A stretch of 64,000 bases of DNA, from NCBI RefSeq assembly GCF_028372415.1, contig NC_092876.1, forward strand, positions 62,648,885 to 62,712,884, read 5' to 3'. The notes under the pieces were generated by a model. The model made no database searches, was not told where the DNA came from, and saw nothing but the letters and a program-made list of their open reading frames with translations. Origin of the DNA: Notamacropus eugenii. Its lineage: Eukaryota; Chordata; Mammalia; Diprotodontia; Macropodidae. Position 1 is the stretch's first letter. The number at the start of each line of letters is the position of its first letter. The translations under genes were made by a program, and so were the position numbers. Positions 52,221 through 63,775 of the stretch are shown piece by piece.

Positions 52221-52498
52221 ATCGGCGGCGCCGAGCAGGTAACCATAGTGACGCGGGGCTGGGGCTCGGCCGCCTTGACCACCCTAGCTCCCGAGCGGGT
52301 TGGGGCCCCAAGGCGGAGCCGGGGCCTGGGGCCGGGCCTCGGGAGGCCTCGCCGGCGGGCGGCCCGGGCCTGAGCCTCCAAGCTGGACACCCACCCCCCG
52401 GCCCGGCCCGGGCCCAGGCCCTTTCTTATGCCCCGACCCAAGCACCCCAACGGCTCTTAGAGAAACCCGGGCTCGGACCCTGGGCTGTGCCCGTCCCT

Positions 52499-52520
52499 CC
52501 CCCCCCCCCCCCCCCCCCCC
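52499..52520. repeat. Poly-C homopolymer, 22 bp
   Basis: An uninterrupted run of 22 C's in the intronic part of the CpG island. Such tracts are length-unstable and hard to sequence, so the exact length may be an assembly estimate. Confidence 0.9.
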
Positions 52521-53164
52521 GGACCGCAGGAGGGACAGGCATTAGGTGTGATGCCCACAACCACGGCCTGTTACCACCCTTATTTGACTTGAGGAAACTG
52601 AGGCGGACAGTTCCCCAGGAAGCTCTGGGAGATCCCAGGCCATGGGACCGGGACCTGAGGGCGCATTGAGCCCCGCGCCTGCCTTGGACACACTGAGCAG
52701 GACATTTGGGGTCAGAGGAGATAAACACGTGGCGGTGTAGGATTCGCACCCAGGCCCTCGGACTTCCAACTCCAGGGCTCTTTGTAGAGACCCTGAGACG
52801 TGGGGGGAGCAGGGAGACTGTCCACCTCGGTGGAAAGCGCTCTGTCCACGCCCAAGTGCCTGGAAGTCCGGTACCCGGGACTCCTGGTGGACCCCTAGCT
52901 AGGCTGTGCCTTGGGTCGGGTGTGTGCGTGGCACCGGGCCCAGGCAGGGCACACAGGGGCCGCGAGCCAGGGCCTCACTTATTAGGGGGACTCCAGCCCG
53001 GGTGGACAAGGCCTGGCCATGAGGGATAGCCCTTACTAATGGATCTGCTGGGAAGTGCTCACCACCGGGCTGGGCAAGTCAGGGCAGGGCGGCCACCTGG
53101 GGAACCGGGAGCGGTGGAGGGCCCAACCCCATCTGGCTTCCTGTCCCGGGCACCAGGGATTTAG

Positions 53165-53700
53165 CTCTGGAGCAGGTTAATCCCTAACCTTAGAGGTATC
53201 TGAATCACTTCACCCGGAGGAGCCTCTCTTTCCTCTTGTGTAAAATAGGCTAATTCCTATAGAACCCACCTGGGGAGGTACGGGCTTGGGAGGTTCAAAT
53301 GGGATCTCCAAAGATCTGTAAAAATGCCAGCTATTATTGCTTCCCTAGTGCAACTCTAAAGTTTACAAACAGCTTCACGTGCATGATCTCCCTCGAATGT
53401 AAGTAGGTAATAGGGCTGTGATTGTCCCTTGCTTTAAAGATAAAGAAACTTAAGACTTGGAGGGAAGTGACTTGCTCAGGGTCACATATCTTGAGGTATG
53501 AGCTGTGGGAATTCAGATTCTGACTCCTGACTTCAAGTGCATCTAGGGCCCTTTCTGCTATTCCTGCCTGCCTGGACCTCAAATTCCTCCTTTGTAAGAT
53601 GACGGAGATGGTCAGCTAGTCAGTAAACATTTGTTAAGCATCCGGTATGTGCCAGGCTTAGTGCTAAGCCCTGGGGATAGAAAGCACGGTTTAAAAATAT
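53165..53700. mobile_element. Tail-to-tail MIR pair and L2 piece
   Basis: A forward MIR 3' half (53,165-53,340) meets a reverse MIR (53,330-53,560: 'gaagtgacttgctcagggtc') tail to tail around 'ccagctattattgcttccct'. A reverse L2 end follows (53,608-53,690: 'atttgttaagcatccggtat', 'tgtgccaggcttagtgctaa'). Confidence 0.6.
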
Positions 53701-55700
53701 TTTTTTTCCCTTCTTTCAAGGAGTGTGTCACATTCTTTAAAGTCCCTTCTAGCCCTGCCATGCCTTGATTGAAGGCAGGGATGGTCACCGTCTTGTTTGC
53801 TTTTGAAGGGATCTGAGCCATGTTTTGTGGTCCTATTAAGATATGACTTTTAAAGAGCCATGACATTGTTTTGATGTACCACCTTGCATTCTTCCCATGA
53901 TTTTTTCTGTGAGTCTTCTCACTGAGCCACATGCTTCATGGCCTCTCCAGGCCTGGCCTCCTGTGCCTGTCTTTCCATAACCCTTCCAGAGAGGATTTTA
54001 CCACCATGACTGGATGGTTTACTCTGGTCCATTTTTAGTATTTTGGGGAGTTACCAGGATAAGTCTCTGGCTATCTACTAGCCAGTGTCTCGGTATTGCC
54101 TTTCTTGCTTATATAGTTTAGAGCTGAAAGGGTTGGTGAAGGTCACCCATTCTGACCCCTCATTTTTACAGATGTGGCAGTAGGCCTAGGCAGGTAAAAT
54201 GTTTGCCTGAGGTTGTCACTGTGTGGCTTTGCATTGTCCTTTGGTCTACTTATAATGTTGATTCTTCTGAGGTTGTGGTATTGCATGAACTGTAGCCATA
54301 CATACATAGATTTTTTTTTGTTCACACCAGAGGTATTTAACATTTTCACACACTACAGATTTGTACTATGCCTGGCACATAGCACTTTATAAATACTTGT
54401 TTACTGATACCACATTTATCCATCTTATTAATTTCCACAAAGTAACACAATAGAAGGACCGAATAATTATTTGTCCTGTCCAGAAGACCCTTATTTTAAT
54501 CACATGTTTGGCCTTGTACCTGGATAGAATGTTCAAAGGGAGTCTTCTCTCATTGGCTCATTAGTGAAATGAATTTATTGATGCCTTGCAAAGCAAGGGA
54601 AGTCTGAGGAAGAGGTCTAGAAGCACAGGGAGCAGAGCTAGGAGGAGAGCATGGTGGCAGCAAAAGGTGAGAAGCAGGAAGACAAAGAATGAAATAGGTC
54701 ACTCCAAGAAGAGAGGAAGATGGATGGAGGTGGAGCTGGCTGAACACATCTCCAGGACTTTTAGGTCATTGTTCACAGCACCGTAGACTTAGCGCTGGAA
54801 GGGATCCTAGCTATCATTCTAATCAAGTGGTTTTCAGAGTCTTCCGATGACTCCTGGGGATCTAGGGGGTCCTCAAAGTCAAAACTATGTTCCTAACAAT
54901 AATTAAGATATTTTGATTTCTAATATGGTAAATATTGTTAGATGGAGCCCACATAAACAAAAGATCTTAGGAGGTGGGAGCAGAAAACTTGAGCTGCTCT
55001 TCTATTCCAGTACCCTTGGAGGGGAAACAGATGACCAAAGAGGTCAGTGCCTTGTCCTAGGGCACTCAAGTAGAAAATTGCAAAGTTGAGATTTGAACCC
55101 AAATTCTTTGACTTTAAATCCTTGGCTCTTTTTTGCTTTTATTCCCAAGGCTCTAAGTTTGTTCCCTGTGGGATCCCTACCCCCCAATTACCTGCTCCCC
55201 CCTCCTAAGAAATACATTGTTATAAGTCTATTCCATATTTGTCCTTAAAAACTATTGTTATATAGTTATTCAGCAATTTAGTCATTTATTAAGCCCCTAC
55301 AGTGTGCAAAATACCATGCTAGGCAAGAGGGGAGACACAAAGTGTAAATTTAACACATTTCTAGTAGGGACATCAACTACACCGATGAAACATTCAGACT
55401 TATTAACTATGTGCATGTGCTGAGCCCTGAGCAGAGTTCCAGGAATGGAAAAGCAAGCGCAAGCGATTCCCTCTGTCTCCCAGAACCGCTGTGGTCTCCC
55501 TCCAGGAAGCTGCGTCTGACCTTCCCAGCTGCTAGTGAGTGCTCCTTGTTTCTCAGTTCTCCTTGTACTGTGTTTGTTTGTGAATATGTTACATTAACTT
55601 TGTTTCCTGTTCCCGCCTCTTCTTGGTCAGATGTAACCTAAAAGGCAGAGACTTTCAGTTTTGACTTTGTATCCCTAGCATCTGGCACTGTGCTTGCTAC
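53701..55700. other. Intronic sequence, largely unassigned
   Basis: Contents: a trace of the ancient SINE-like element at 54,116-54,240 ('agagctgaaagggttggtga', 'ttttacagatgtggcagtag'), a second trace at about 54,785-55,130, a reverse L2 end at 55,265-55,330, and a forward L2 end at 55,540-55,700 ('gtatccctagcatctggcac'). The remaining 1.2 kb shows no known family. No exon recognised. Confidence 0.4.
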
Positions 55701-55701
55701 A

Positions 55702-55952
55702 TTAGTTGTTCAGTTGTTTTCAGTCCTGTGTGACTCTCCTGATCCTATTTGAGGTTTTCTTGGCAAAGATACTGGAAGGGTTTGTCATTTCCTTTTCCAG
55801 CTCATTTGAGGTGAAGAAACCAAAGCAAATAGGGTGAAGGGACTTGCCCAAGGTCACCCAGCTAGTAAGTGTCTGAAGCCAGACTTGAACTCAGAAAGAG
55901 TCTTCCTGACTCCAGGCCTAGTTCTCTATCCACTGCATTACCTGATTTCTCT
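55702..55952 (-). mobile_element. MAR1-type SINE
   Basis: Reverse copy: 'agttgttcagttgttttcag', 'gaggttttcttggcaaagat', 'caaggtcacccagctagtaa', 'ctctatccactgcattacct'. Confidence 0.8.
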
Positions 55953-56044
55953 GCTTGGCACATACCATTAACTTATAAATGTTAAATGTTGAAAACAAGA
56001 ATCAAAAGAATCCCTCCTCCTTGAGGAGTTAGGGATATGATGCA

Positions 56045-56755
56045 CATATGCCTCCAGGAACAAATACAAAACGCTCTGTTTGGCATTCCAGGTCTTTCCT
56101 AACCATACCCCCTCCTACCTTTCCAGTCTTCTTACACCTTACTCCCCCCATGTACTCTTTCTTTCAGTGACACTGGTCTCTTGGCTGTTCCTCAACAGGC
56201 TGCTCTATCTCTAGGCTTTGGGCCTTTTCTCTGTCTGTCCCCCATGCCTGGAACACCCTCCCTCCTCTGCTCTGACTACTGACTTCTCTGTCTTCCTTTA
56301 AGTCCCAACTAAAATCCCACCCTCCAAAGGAAACCTTCCCCAACCCCTCTTAATTCCATGCTTTTGTTGTATATAGTTTGTTTCTGTGTGGTTGTTTTAG
56401 GGGCAGGTAGGTGGTACAGTGGATAGAGCAGCAGGTCTGGAGTCAGGGAGACTCATCTTGGTTAGTTCAAATCCAGCCTCAAATAGTTATTAGCTGTGTG
56501 TCCCTGGGCAAGTCACTTCTCCTTGTTAGTCTCAGTTTCCTCATCTGTAAAATGAACTGGAGAAGGAAACAACAAAGTGCTCCATTACCTTTGCTAAGAA
56601 AACCCCAAATGGGGTCACTCGGAGTCGGACACAACACAAAAACAAATATGTTTGTTTGCACGTTGTCTCCTCCATTAGCCTCCCTTAGCTTCTTGAGGGC
56701 AGGTACAGTATCTGGCATATAGTAGGTGCTTAATAAATGTTTACTGAATGAAGTG
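56045..56755 (+). mobile_element. L2, long 3' part, split by a MAR1
   Basis: Forward L2 from 'caaatacaaaacgctctgtt' through 'tgcctggaacaccctccctc' to 'tagtttgtttctgtgtggtt' (about 56,400). It resumes after the SINE at about 56,645 with 'tgtttgtttgcacgttgtct' and ends at 'aggtgcttaataaatgttta'. One of the most complete L2 3' ends in the window. Confidence 0.75.
56401..56642 (+). mobile_element. MAR1-type SINE inside the L2
   Basis: Full forward copy: 'ggggcaggtaggtggtacag', 'gttcaaatccagcctcaaat', 'tgtccctgggcaagtcactt', 'gagaaggaaacaacaaagtg', and a well-kept RTE tail 'tcactcggagtcggacacaa'. The tail is close to the BovB/RTE end, suggesting relative youth among the MAR1 copies here. Confidence 0.85.
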
Positions 56756-57439
56756 CTGTGTGAAGGCAAAGGGAAACCTGAGGGGGAAAACATTAGCTGT
56801 ATGTGGCTGCTTTGGAATTCTAATAGATTTTTATTATTTAGATACCTGTGTATTGCTTGCTAGAGAAAACTGCCCAAGTATGGACCCCAGCTATAGGTGA
56901 TTTGGAGTGCTGATTGTTTACAGTCGGCCAAAGATAAAACTTATAGTTATTTCTCTTGAAGCAGAATGCAGTTCTATAGAGCCAGATTTTTTTCTTCAGC
57001 CTTCCTCCCATTCTTTTAAAATAATTTTATTGACACCCCCATTTTAGAGAGAAACTCATGCAAAAATAATTTAATTTTCTTCTAAACTAATTGTAGAACC
57101 CTCTAGTCAAAGCATTTCTCATAATTTTAGCCAGTTAATCCCTACGCTTCAGTTCACAAGACCACATGCTTGGAAATGGTGATTAAAATCACAGCTCACA
57201 GTCTCATGGGTGAGGTTGATGGGTCACAAATAGCTGTGATACTGTAAGATAAATGTAGGGAATAATCTGGGAAAATGTTATAGGAAACTGAGGCAAGATC
57301 TTTGACCTTGAGGTTAGGAAAGGAAGTTGAGCCTTCATCTCATTTTGCAGTGCCCTGCTCAGACTTACTGCTTAATGTTTACGGAGTCAGTTTCTAAAAA
57401 TTATTGCTGTCTTTTGTTCTTCCATCCCCTTTAGCCAGT

Positions 57440-57910
57440 CTATATTAGACAAGAGAGCTGACCTGGGAACTAGAAAGACCCAGGTTCAAGGCCCACCTCT
57501 GACACGTCCTGGCTATGTGCCCTTTGACAGGACACCTAATATCTCTGCTCTGGTCAACTCTTAAGACTGTAAGCTACAGAAAAGGTGCTCACCTACATTG
57601 ATGGAGGGAGTTCCCAATACTGAGGAAATCATGGGTCAGGTCCTTCCTTGTTCCTCTCCCATTTCCCAGTATATTTCTCCCACACCATTCTTTGTCATTG
57701 TGAGTAAAAAGCAAAGGAAAAAACTCTTGAATAACATTAACACCTCAGCCATGACAGAGACCATGTAGGAGAGAAATCAGAGGACTTGGGTTTGCATCTA
57801 TGTCTGATACTTCCGGGCAAGTCATGTAATCTCCAGAGGACTTAGCTTCCTCCTCTGCCAAATGAAGGGGTTGGCCTGCATGGACTCTGAGATCCCTCCC
57901 AGTTGTGGAG
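57440..57910 (+). mobile_element. Two tRNA-related SINEs
   Basis: The first (57,440-57,640): 'gagagctgacctgggaacta', 'ggttcaaggcccacctctga', 'gactgtaagctacagaaaag', 'ctacattgatggagggagtt'. It shares its tail with the copy at 60,065. The second (57,765-57,910) is a decayed copy of the 29,763 type ('ggttggcctgcatggactct'). Confidence 0.55.
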
Positions 57911-57994
57911 CTATGCAGTATTCTACACTCATAGTACTTCCCGTCTACAAAGAAGTGCATTTTATACATTGAGTTCAGTTTTAATTTTTTCCTT

Positions 57995-58208
57995 TTAGTT
58001 TATATTGTTGTTATTGTGCATAGTGTTCTGGTTCTAGTCACCTTTTATCAGTTCATGTCTTTCTTTGCTCCCCTGAAGTCTTCATATTCATTGTTTGTTA
58101 CAGCGCAGTAATATTCCTTTACATTTATTCCCCACAATTTGTTTTGCCATTTCCCAGTTGATGGGCATTGCTTTGTTTCCAATTCTTAGCTACACAAAGT
58201 GCTCCTAT

Positions 58209-58295
<87 letters not shown>

Positions 58296-58370
58296 GCACC
58301 TTTTTAACTTTTGACCTCCTTGGATTTTATGCTTTTCAGTGGGATTTCTGAGTCAGATTGCTTTATGGAA
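57995..58370. mobile_element. Old L1-like fragment with (GT)n(AT)n inside
   Basis: 'agtaatattcctttacattt', 'ccccacaatttgttttgcca' and 'tgatgggcattgctttgttt' parallel 8,750-8,870. The text is interrupted by a perfect (GT)32 run (58,211-58,274) and (AT)10 (to 58,295), then resumes with 'tttgacctccttggatttta'. Confidence 0.5.
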
Positions 58371-59395
58371 TGGTTAGACAAAGTTTGCAAAGTACTTAGT
58401 TCACAAGACCTCAGTGATCTAGGTAACCAAAATACTATCTTAACAGATGAAGAAATGAGGTCTTAGGAATATAGATTTAGAAATAGAAAGCAGAAATATA
58501 ACCCGCATCTTACACATAAGGAAACTGAAGTTCAGAGAGGGTAAATGAATTACCCAAGGTCACACCATTGAGAGGTCATCTGACTCCAAATCTTGCACTA
58601 TACCATGCTGACTTAGTGCCTTGCTCATAGCCATACAATTGATACAGGTTCAGAACTTGTTCTGGAACTTGGATCTCCTTAGGATTACTCAAAATTTCTG
58701 GGTTTGAAGGCACTTCAGATAGCATCAAGCTGAGTGTTGTATATTCCTTTTCCAAAAGCCCTGGCTAAAAAGGAAAAAGAAAAGAAAGAAAAAAGAATCT
58801 TAGAAGCATTTTAAGGAAATATGTAGAAGAGACCAGAAGGAAGCGCAAGCAAGTGGGACAGCTTTGAAAGTTATGTGTTAAATTTGTTATATATTATATG
58901 TTACAATATCAAGGAAAAGCAAGCTATAAGTAATAGATTCATAGTTTCATGTGTAATCTTTTTTTGTTCTACATTGTATATGGAAATCTTTATTTTATGT
59001 GGTATTTGCCAAGCTCAGGATTATTTTTTTTAAAACCCTGGCTAGTAGTTTGCTGAAAGCTTTACCTCCCCTAGTAAGAGAGAACTGTGCAGTCTGTTCA
59101 TTCCATCTTTGGACAGCTATATTTGAGGGAGACAGCCAGGCCTAAGAAGATTCCTGGTAACACCAGGGCAGATCATCATTGTCAAATTACCAACTAAAAC
59201 TATATTGATATAAAGGATCCACTCAAACCTAAAATAACAAAGACATTCAGTGCTCGATTTTTGCTTTGTGTTATAGTCTCCAGAGTTGCCTGTGGGGAAA
59301 GTGAAAGGATCAGGGTCTTTCCTCAGGTCCGATAGGCAGCATGGGTTAGGAGACCCCAAAGTCAGACCCCACCACCACTTTTTTTATTTCAATAA
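58371..59395. other. Unassigned intronic sequence
   Basis: A trace of the ancient SINE-like element at 58,490-58,615 ('aaggaaactgaagttcagag', 'aattacccaaggtcacacca'), an A-rich patch at 58,768-58,795, and otherwise nothing recognised. Confidence 0.35.
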
Positions 59396-59399
59396 TTCA

Positions 59400-59640
59400 G
59401 TATTTTTCAGCTCTTAAGGATCCAGCCTAAATCTGTCTCTTACTTGGCTCTCTGGACCCAAGGAGAACAAATTTGACCCCTCTTCCACATCGTGACCCCT
59501 CAGATATGTAAAGACAGCACCCTTGTCTCTTATGGTTTCTCTTCTTCAGGCCAAATATCCAAAATCCTTTCAGTTGGTCCTTGTGGGGCATGAGCTTGAG
59601 GCCCTTCACCATCCTGGTCTGTCTCCTCTGGTTTTTAAAA
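59400..59640 (-). mobile_element. L3/CR1 fragment
   Basis: Reverse L3: 'cagcctaaatctgtctctta', 'ttgacccctcttccacatcg', 'tcttcttcaggccaaatatc', 'cctttcagttggtccttgtg', 'gaggcccttcaccatcctgg'. 59,641-60,060 after it is unassigned. Confidence 0.7.
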
Positions 59641-60064
59641 GAAATGTATACCTTGAATAGTTGAGTAAATGAAGCAGCTCAACAGACGTCTATGGGGGTG
59701 ACATTTGCCATTGTGGGAATGAGGGATGATAGGAGCAAAGGCACAGAGATGGGAATGAATGGAGGCCCGGAGAGGAGCTCTGGTCACAAGAGTACATGTG
59801 CCCATAGTGGGAGCTGAGACTGTTCAGGTTTGGTTTTGGTCAGATTATAGAGGGCACTCAATGCCAGGCTGAGGAGTTTGTGCTTGAAACTTTCTTCCTG
59901 GGCAGCCAGGGGCATGATTCATTTTAGGCTTGTGCTAAAGGGGGATAATGCTAGCACCTTCCAGGATTGTGGTTAGGATGAGAGGAGAGAATATTTGTAA
60001 AATGCTTTACAAACCCTGAACTACTCCCTAAATACCAACTATTATTATTGTGCTGGGAAAATGG

Positions 60065-60660
60065 TGGCCAGAGGCAGCACGCTAGTGGATAGAGCTCTGG
60101 CTTCAAATCCTGTCTCCGAAACATCCTGGGCAGGGCAGTTTGCTCTCCAACGCTCTAAGCAGCTCTATGAGACTACAAATCAGTTGCAGAGTAGGTGGTG
60201 ACCTACATTGATAGAGGGGATTTCCTTATCTTGAGGGAGTTCCCTCTATCTGTCCTCTGTCCCCCAGAATTTAAAAAAAATATTGATTATTAAAGAAAAC
60301 TTTCAGAAGTAGCATAATCTGTTGTCAAGTGCTTAATGTGGAGTCAGAGGGTCTGGGTGTGAATTCTAGTTCTGTCTTTTACTTTCTCTCCTTTCTTTTT
60401 CTCTCTATCCTTTCTCTGTCTCTTCCTTTCCCCCTTCCTTCATCCATCCATCCATTCATGGATCTAGAGCTAGAGAGAACCCTAGAAGATATCTGGTCCA
60501 ACCCTTTCATTTTACGGATGAAGAAACTGAGGCCCAAGGTAATTAAATGACTTCTCCAAGGTCAGAAAGACAGTAAATGCCAGAGGAGGGATTTGAACCC
60601 AGTTCCTCTGCAGAGCCAATTGCCATTCCCCTGTACTAAGCTGTCTTCCCTAGATAACCT
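60065..60660 (+). mobile_element. tRNA-related SINE and ancient SINE-like element
   Basis: 60,065-60,255 repeats the 57,440 type ('gctctggcttcaaatcctgt', 'gtggtgacctacattgatag'). 60,370-60,455 is a C/T-rich tract with (CATC)n. 60,460-60,660 is a clear copy of the ancient element ('gatctagagctagagagaac', 'tctggtccaacccttt', 'gggatttgaacccagttcct'). Confidence 0.55.
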
Positions 60661-61107
60661 CTCATGTCCTTCCTAACTCCACATTTATGATTTTGTAGTT
60701 GTGTGTAGATGAGAAGTAACAGGTTTTTTGAACTGTCTAAAATGGGATGCTGGGTTTTGGGGTTTTTGTTTTAAGCCAATGTGAAAAATTATGCTGAGGC
60801 CATAATAGATGAAGAGAGTACTATAGAAAGAACAGAAATTTAAAGTTTTGACTTGAAACTGTATCTAGAAACCATCTTGCAGATGTCATCAGAAGCTATA
60901 ATCCAACCTAGCAAATGGAGTAAAAGTGGCCTGCTAACACAAAGTAAAAAAGCAAGCCTTGAATTTCTTTGCTGTTTTGGGTTTGGATGGGCCCTTCACA
61001 TTCACATCAGTACAGCGTTACTTGATGATTGAGTCGGCTGGGTTTTGAGCCAGAGAGTAGGTGATGACCCTTGCTTGGCAGGATGATGGAAAGCCCTGGA
61101 GGAAGAG

Positions 61108-61333
61108 CCAGGGCAGCCAATGTGTTTTTCAATCTATTTTATTTCAGTTCAAAGCGACATTGCAAACGGACAGCCCAGGAAAACAAGCCACACTTTGGCA
61201 ATACTCTGCTGCTTTTGGAGATTGAGGAGGATTGGGTATAACCAGACTGTGGCTTGTTTTCTCGGACTCTCTGTCTGCAATGGTGCTTTGAACTGAAATA
61301 AAATAGATTGAAAAACAAATTGGTATGCCCTGG
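61108..61333. repeat. Long imperfect inverted repeat (hairpin)
   Basis: The left arm 61,108-61,192 and right arm 61,248-61,333 are reverse complements at about 87% identity (about 11 differences over 86 positions by eye), with a 55-bp loop. The best block, TTTTTCAATCTATTTTATTT followed by CAGTTCAAAGC (61,125-61,155), is perfect for 31 bp. The arms end in CCAGGGCA / TGCCCTGG. No target-site duplication or known transposon terminus was found. It may be a MITE-like element, a template-switch inversion, or a transcribed hairpin. Confidence 0.8.
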
Positions 61334-62685
61334 TGTTTCAGGCTGAGTATTTACATTATGCTTCTGGAGCACTGCCTGTACCAGCAGCACCCTGGGGGAA
61401 GGCAGGGACCTCTTGGCCTCTCTCAAACTCTTCAAGAGAGTAAGCACTTTGATTTGGGGGAAGGAAATTGAATTGGGATATGTGGTTTCCTGGATCTCCA
61501 ATAACCTGCTTTTCAAAGGCATCATCTTGGATAATGAGGGGAAAAGCAAGCTGCTAAGCACATTGAGAAAAGTATTAAAATAATGTTAAGGGCATTTAAA
61601 TTCAGTGATAAGATTGTCACTCTCCAACTTGGTAGATTGGTTTAGCAGTGAATGTGAAGGATTATGCTTGGTTTTGGCTCTCCTCTGGCCCTTAAGGAGA
61701 AGTGACTAAGCTAGAGAAAACTAACTTTCATGGCATTTCCCTCTTATTTGTGATTTAAGTCAAAATCAGGACACCAAGCATGTAATTTAATGAGATTAAT
61801 AAAATTTTAGTATGTTCTTGATGTAACTTATGTATTGACATCCCTAAAGACTGAATTTGTTCTCACAGAAATGTGGCTGGAGCCACATTGTTGTAGTTCA
61901 TAGGATTATTGAATTTAGAGCTTGAAAAGACCTTAGAAATCACTTAGTCCAAACCTGTCATTTTACAGTTGAGGAAACTAAGGCCCATAGCAGCTGTGAC
62001 TTGCCTGAGACCAGACTCCACACACAGGGTGCTAAGTTTCTTCCTAGTGCCCTTCATGCGATCCTGTGAAGGCTCCATGATTCCCTCAGTTAGAGAAGGC
62101 ACTTTATTCACTGACACCTTCTCATCTAGCTCCTCTTGTTTGCTATGATTTTTTCATCTGTGTACACACACACACACATACGTACATACATACAACTCAC
62201 TCTGGCATTCAAATCTTTGGTCACGTGCTATACCCTATAAATACCAGCCATGTATCTTTTCGTTCTCCTTTGGGCCATTTGTAATTTTAATTCTTCCAAG
62301 AGTCACAGCTCTGTAGAGTCACAAATTTAGAGCTGTATGGGGCCTCAGAGGTCACCTAGTCCAACTTCCTTATTTTATAGATAAGAAAATTGAAGCCCAG
62401 AGAAATTACAATTTGCCCAAACTTACCAGTGGACAAAATTGGGATTAGAACTCAGAGTTAAGAGAGCACCTAGCTAGCTGCCACTGGTGAATTTAGGTTA
62501 TCTGACCCAGGTGATCTACATTCTTGGAAGTGAAAGAGCTAGCAAATATGGCTGCTCAGGGGAGAGAGTCCCTTGGATTGATTGGTTTTGCTGATTTATA
62601 AATTCTTTTTCCTCTAAAAAAAAAATCTTTGTCATGAGAGTTGATTCCCTGGAACTGAATCTGAAGTGGGAGGTAGGGAAGAAAC
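61334..62685. other. Unassigned sequence with two ancient SINE-like fragments
   Basis: Fragments at 61,905-62,050 ('gaatttagagcttgaaaaga', 'ttttacagttgaggaaacta') and 62,320-62,490 ('cacaaatttagagctgtatg', 'ggtcacctagtccaacttcc'). A short CA/TACA microsatellite lies at 62,164-62,192. Nothing else recognised. Confidence 0.45.
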
Positions 62686-62893
62686 ACGAATTTATTAAGT
62701 ACCTACTATGTGCCAGGCACTATCATGTGATCCTCACAATAACCCTGGGAGGTAGGTGCTGTTATTGTGCTCATTTTTCAGAGATGAAACTGAGGCAGAC
62801 AAAAGTTAAATGGCTTGCCCAGAGTCATACAGCTAATAAATGTCTGATGCTGGATTTGACCTAAGGTCTTCCTGACTCCAGGTCCAAGGTGCT
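62686..62893 (-). mobile_element. MIR
   Basis: Reverse MIR: 'tttattaagtacctactatg', 'tgatcctcacaataaccctg', 'gagatgaaactgaggcagac', 'agagtcatacagctaataaa'. Confidence 0.75.
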
Positions 62894-63216
62894 ATGGCTA
62901 AGGAATGAGATACTGGGGAAAACCTAGGCAATAAAAGGTGGTAGTATTTTTAATAAGAAAGATATTAGAGAAAGGGAATAGTATCACAGGATTAGAGAAG
63001 AGTAAAGGCCCATGTTTTCAAAAAAGGAGAAAACAGAGTGCAAACTATAGGCCATTGAGCTTGACTGTCTGTGATAGTATATTCAGGTGGATTTGGAACT
63101 GTTGAATAGTCATCCTTCCTAGCTTTTATTACAACTTTAAAGTTCTCTATGTAGAGTGTCGCAATCATCTGTGCTTTTGGCTTATGCTATTGAACATCAC
63201 AAAATTAGAAGGGCCA

Positions 63217-63775
63217 TGTGGACAGTCTCAGGTGGGTAAAGGTGAGGACTTCTAAACCTTAGAGTTCTCATGAGGCCCCCCAGGGAACAGCAGGGAATTA
63301 AGGTGTGAGACCGAGCTATCTCGTGCATTTCCGCCTCTTCCCGTGAGAAAAGTGCTGGGAGAGAGCATCCCCACCCTCGAGATTGGCCCTGATCTGAGCA
63401 CACCTATTGTTATCTAACAGGCACGGTTATTCAGGTGCAAATTATGCGGCCAGAGAGCTTAAGTAGGGTCAGGAAAGCCTGAAGGCACTCTTAGCGCTGA
63501 GGGACCCTTACAGGACAGAAGGCCCCTCTCCCCTCTCTCCCCACTTCCACTTCTGCTTTCATTCTCTTACTGTAAGATCTTTGCCTCCTTGGGAGATTTT
63601 TCTCTCTCCTAAGGAAGAGTTCCCCCTGCACATGTAACCAAGACCCTGATTAAAGCCTAACCCTTGTTCAACTCTGGAAAGTCTCTTCTTTCATACGTTT
63701 ATCCGGTTTGGCCAGCCGAAGACCTGCGATAGGTAAGGTAAGACTCGGGTAGCCCTCAGGCCTCTAGGCCTGGCA
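63217..63775 (+). mobile_element. Endogenous retrovirus 5' LTR
   Basis: A 559-bp LTR, + strand, with a TGTGGACAG start and a CCTGGCA end (TG...CA). It carries an ATTAAA polyadenylation-type signal (63,649-63,654) in its 3' third. It is followed two bases later by a primer-binding site. Only one LTR is in the window, so age cannot be judged from LTR divergence. The flank duplication cannot be seen because the right side is beyond the window. Confidence 0.78.

Larger units (their letters stand above)
51980..52238 (+). other. Candidate 5' non-coding first exon
   Basis: The exon is inferred to run from the core promoter to a strong splice donor, GAGCAG|GTAACC, with the junction after 52,238. It contains the YY1-type motif CAAGATGGCG (52,073-52,082), which in many mammalian housekeeping genes lies just inside the transcript. 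It contains only short ORFs that stop before the donor, so the main coding start is probably in a later exon to the right of this window or in an unrecognised exon. AATAAA occurs in the exon at 52,200-52,205. I do not recognise the gene. Other explanations are a long non-coding RNA or a gene with an alternative first exon. Confidence 0.6.
51560..53150. promoter_or_regulatory. CpG island
   Basis: The only long GC- and CpG-rich block of the window. It is densest from about 51,980 to 52,540 ('gacgcggtggacgtcgcgaa', 'ggcggccgcggcgctgtt', 'aatcggcggcgccgagcagg') and tails off towards 53,150. Flanking DNA is AT-rich and CpG-poor, so preserved CpGs here imply germline hypomethylation and hence an active promoter. 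It covers the candidate exon 1 and the start of the intron. Confidence 0.88.
52239..63216 (+). other. Putative first intron (to the window's right edge)
   Basis: Starts with GTAACC. No convincing internal exon with acceptor, frame and donor was seen to the right. The first 900 bp remain GC-rich; the remainder holds MIR, L2, L3 and MAR1 copies and unassigned DNA. The intron assignment depends on the first-exon call being correct. Confidence 0.45.

Noticed and set aside
51944-52450. Long GC-rich frames on both strands across the CpG island (up to 186 codons)
   Set aside because: GC-rich islands have few stop codons by composition. The frames overlap each other on opposite strands, run through the splice donor and lack familiar domains.
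58095-58307. Frame with a (CV)n run
   Set aside because: It translates the (GT)n(AT)n microsatellite inside an old L1-like fragment.
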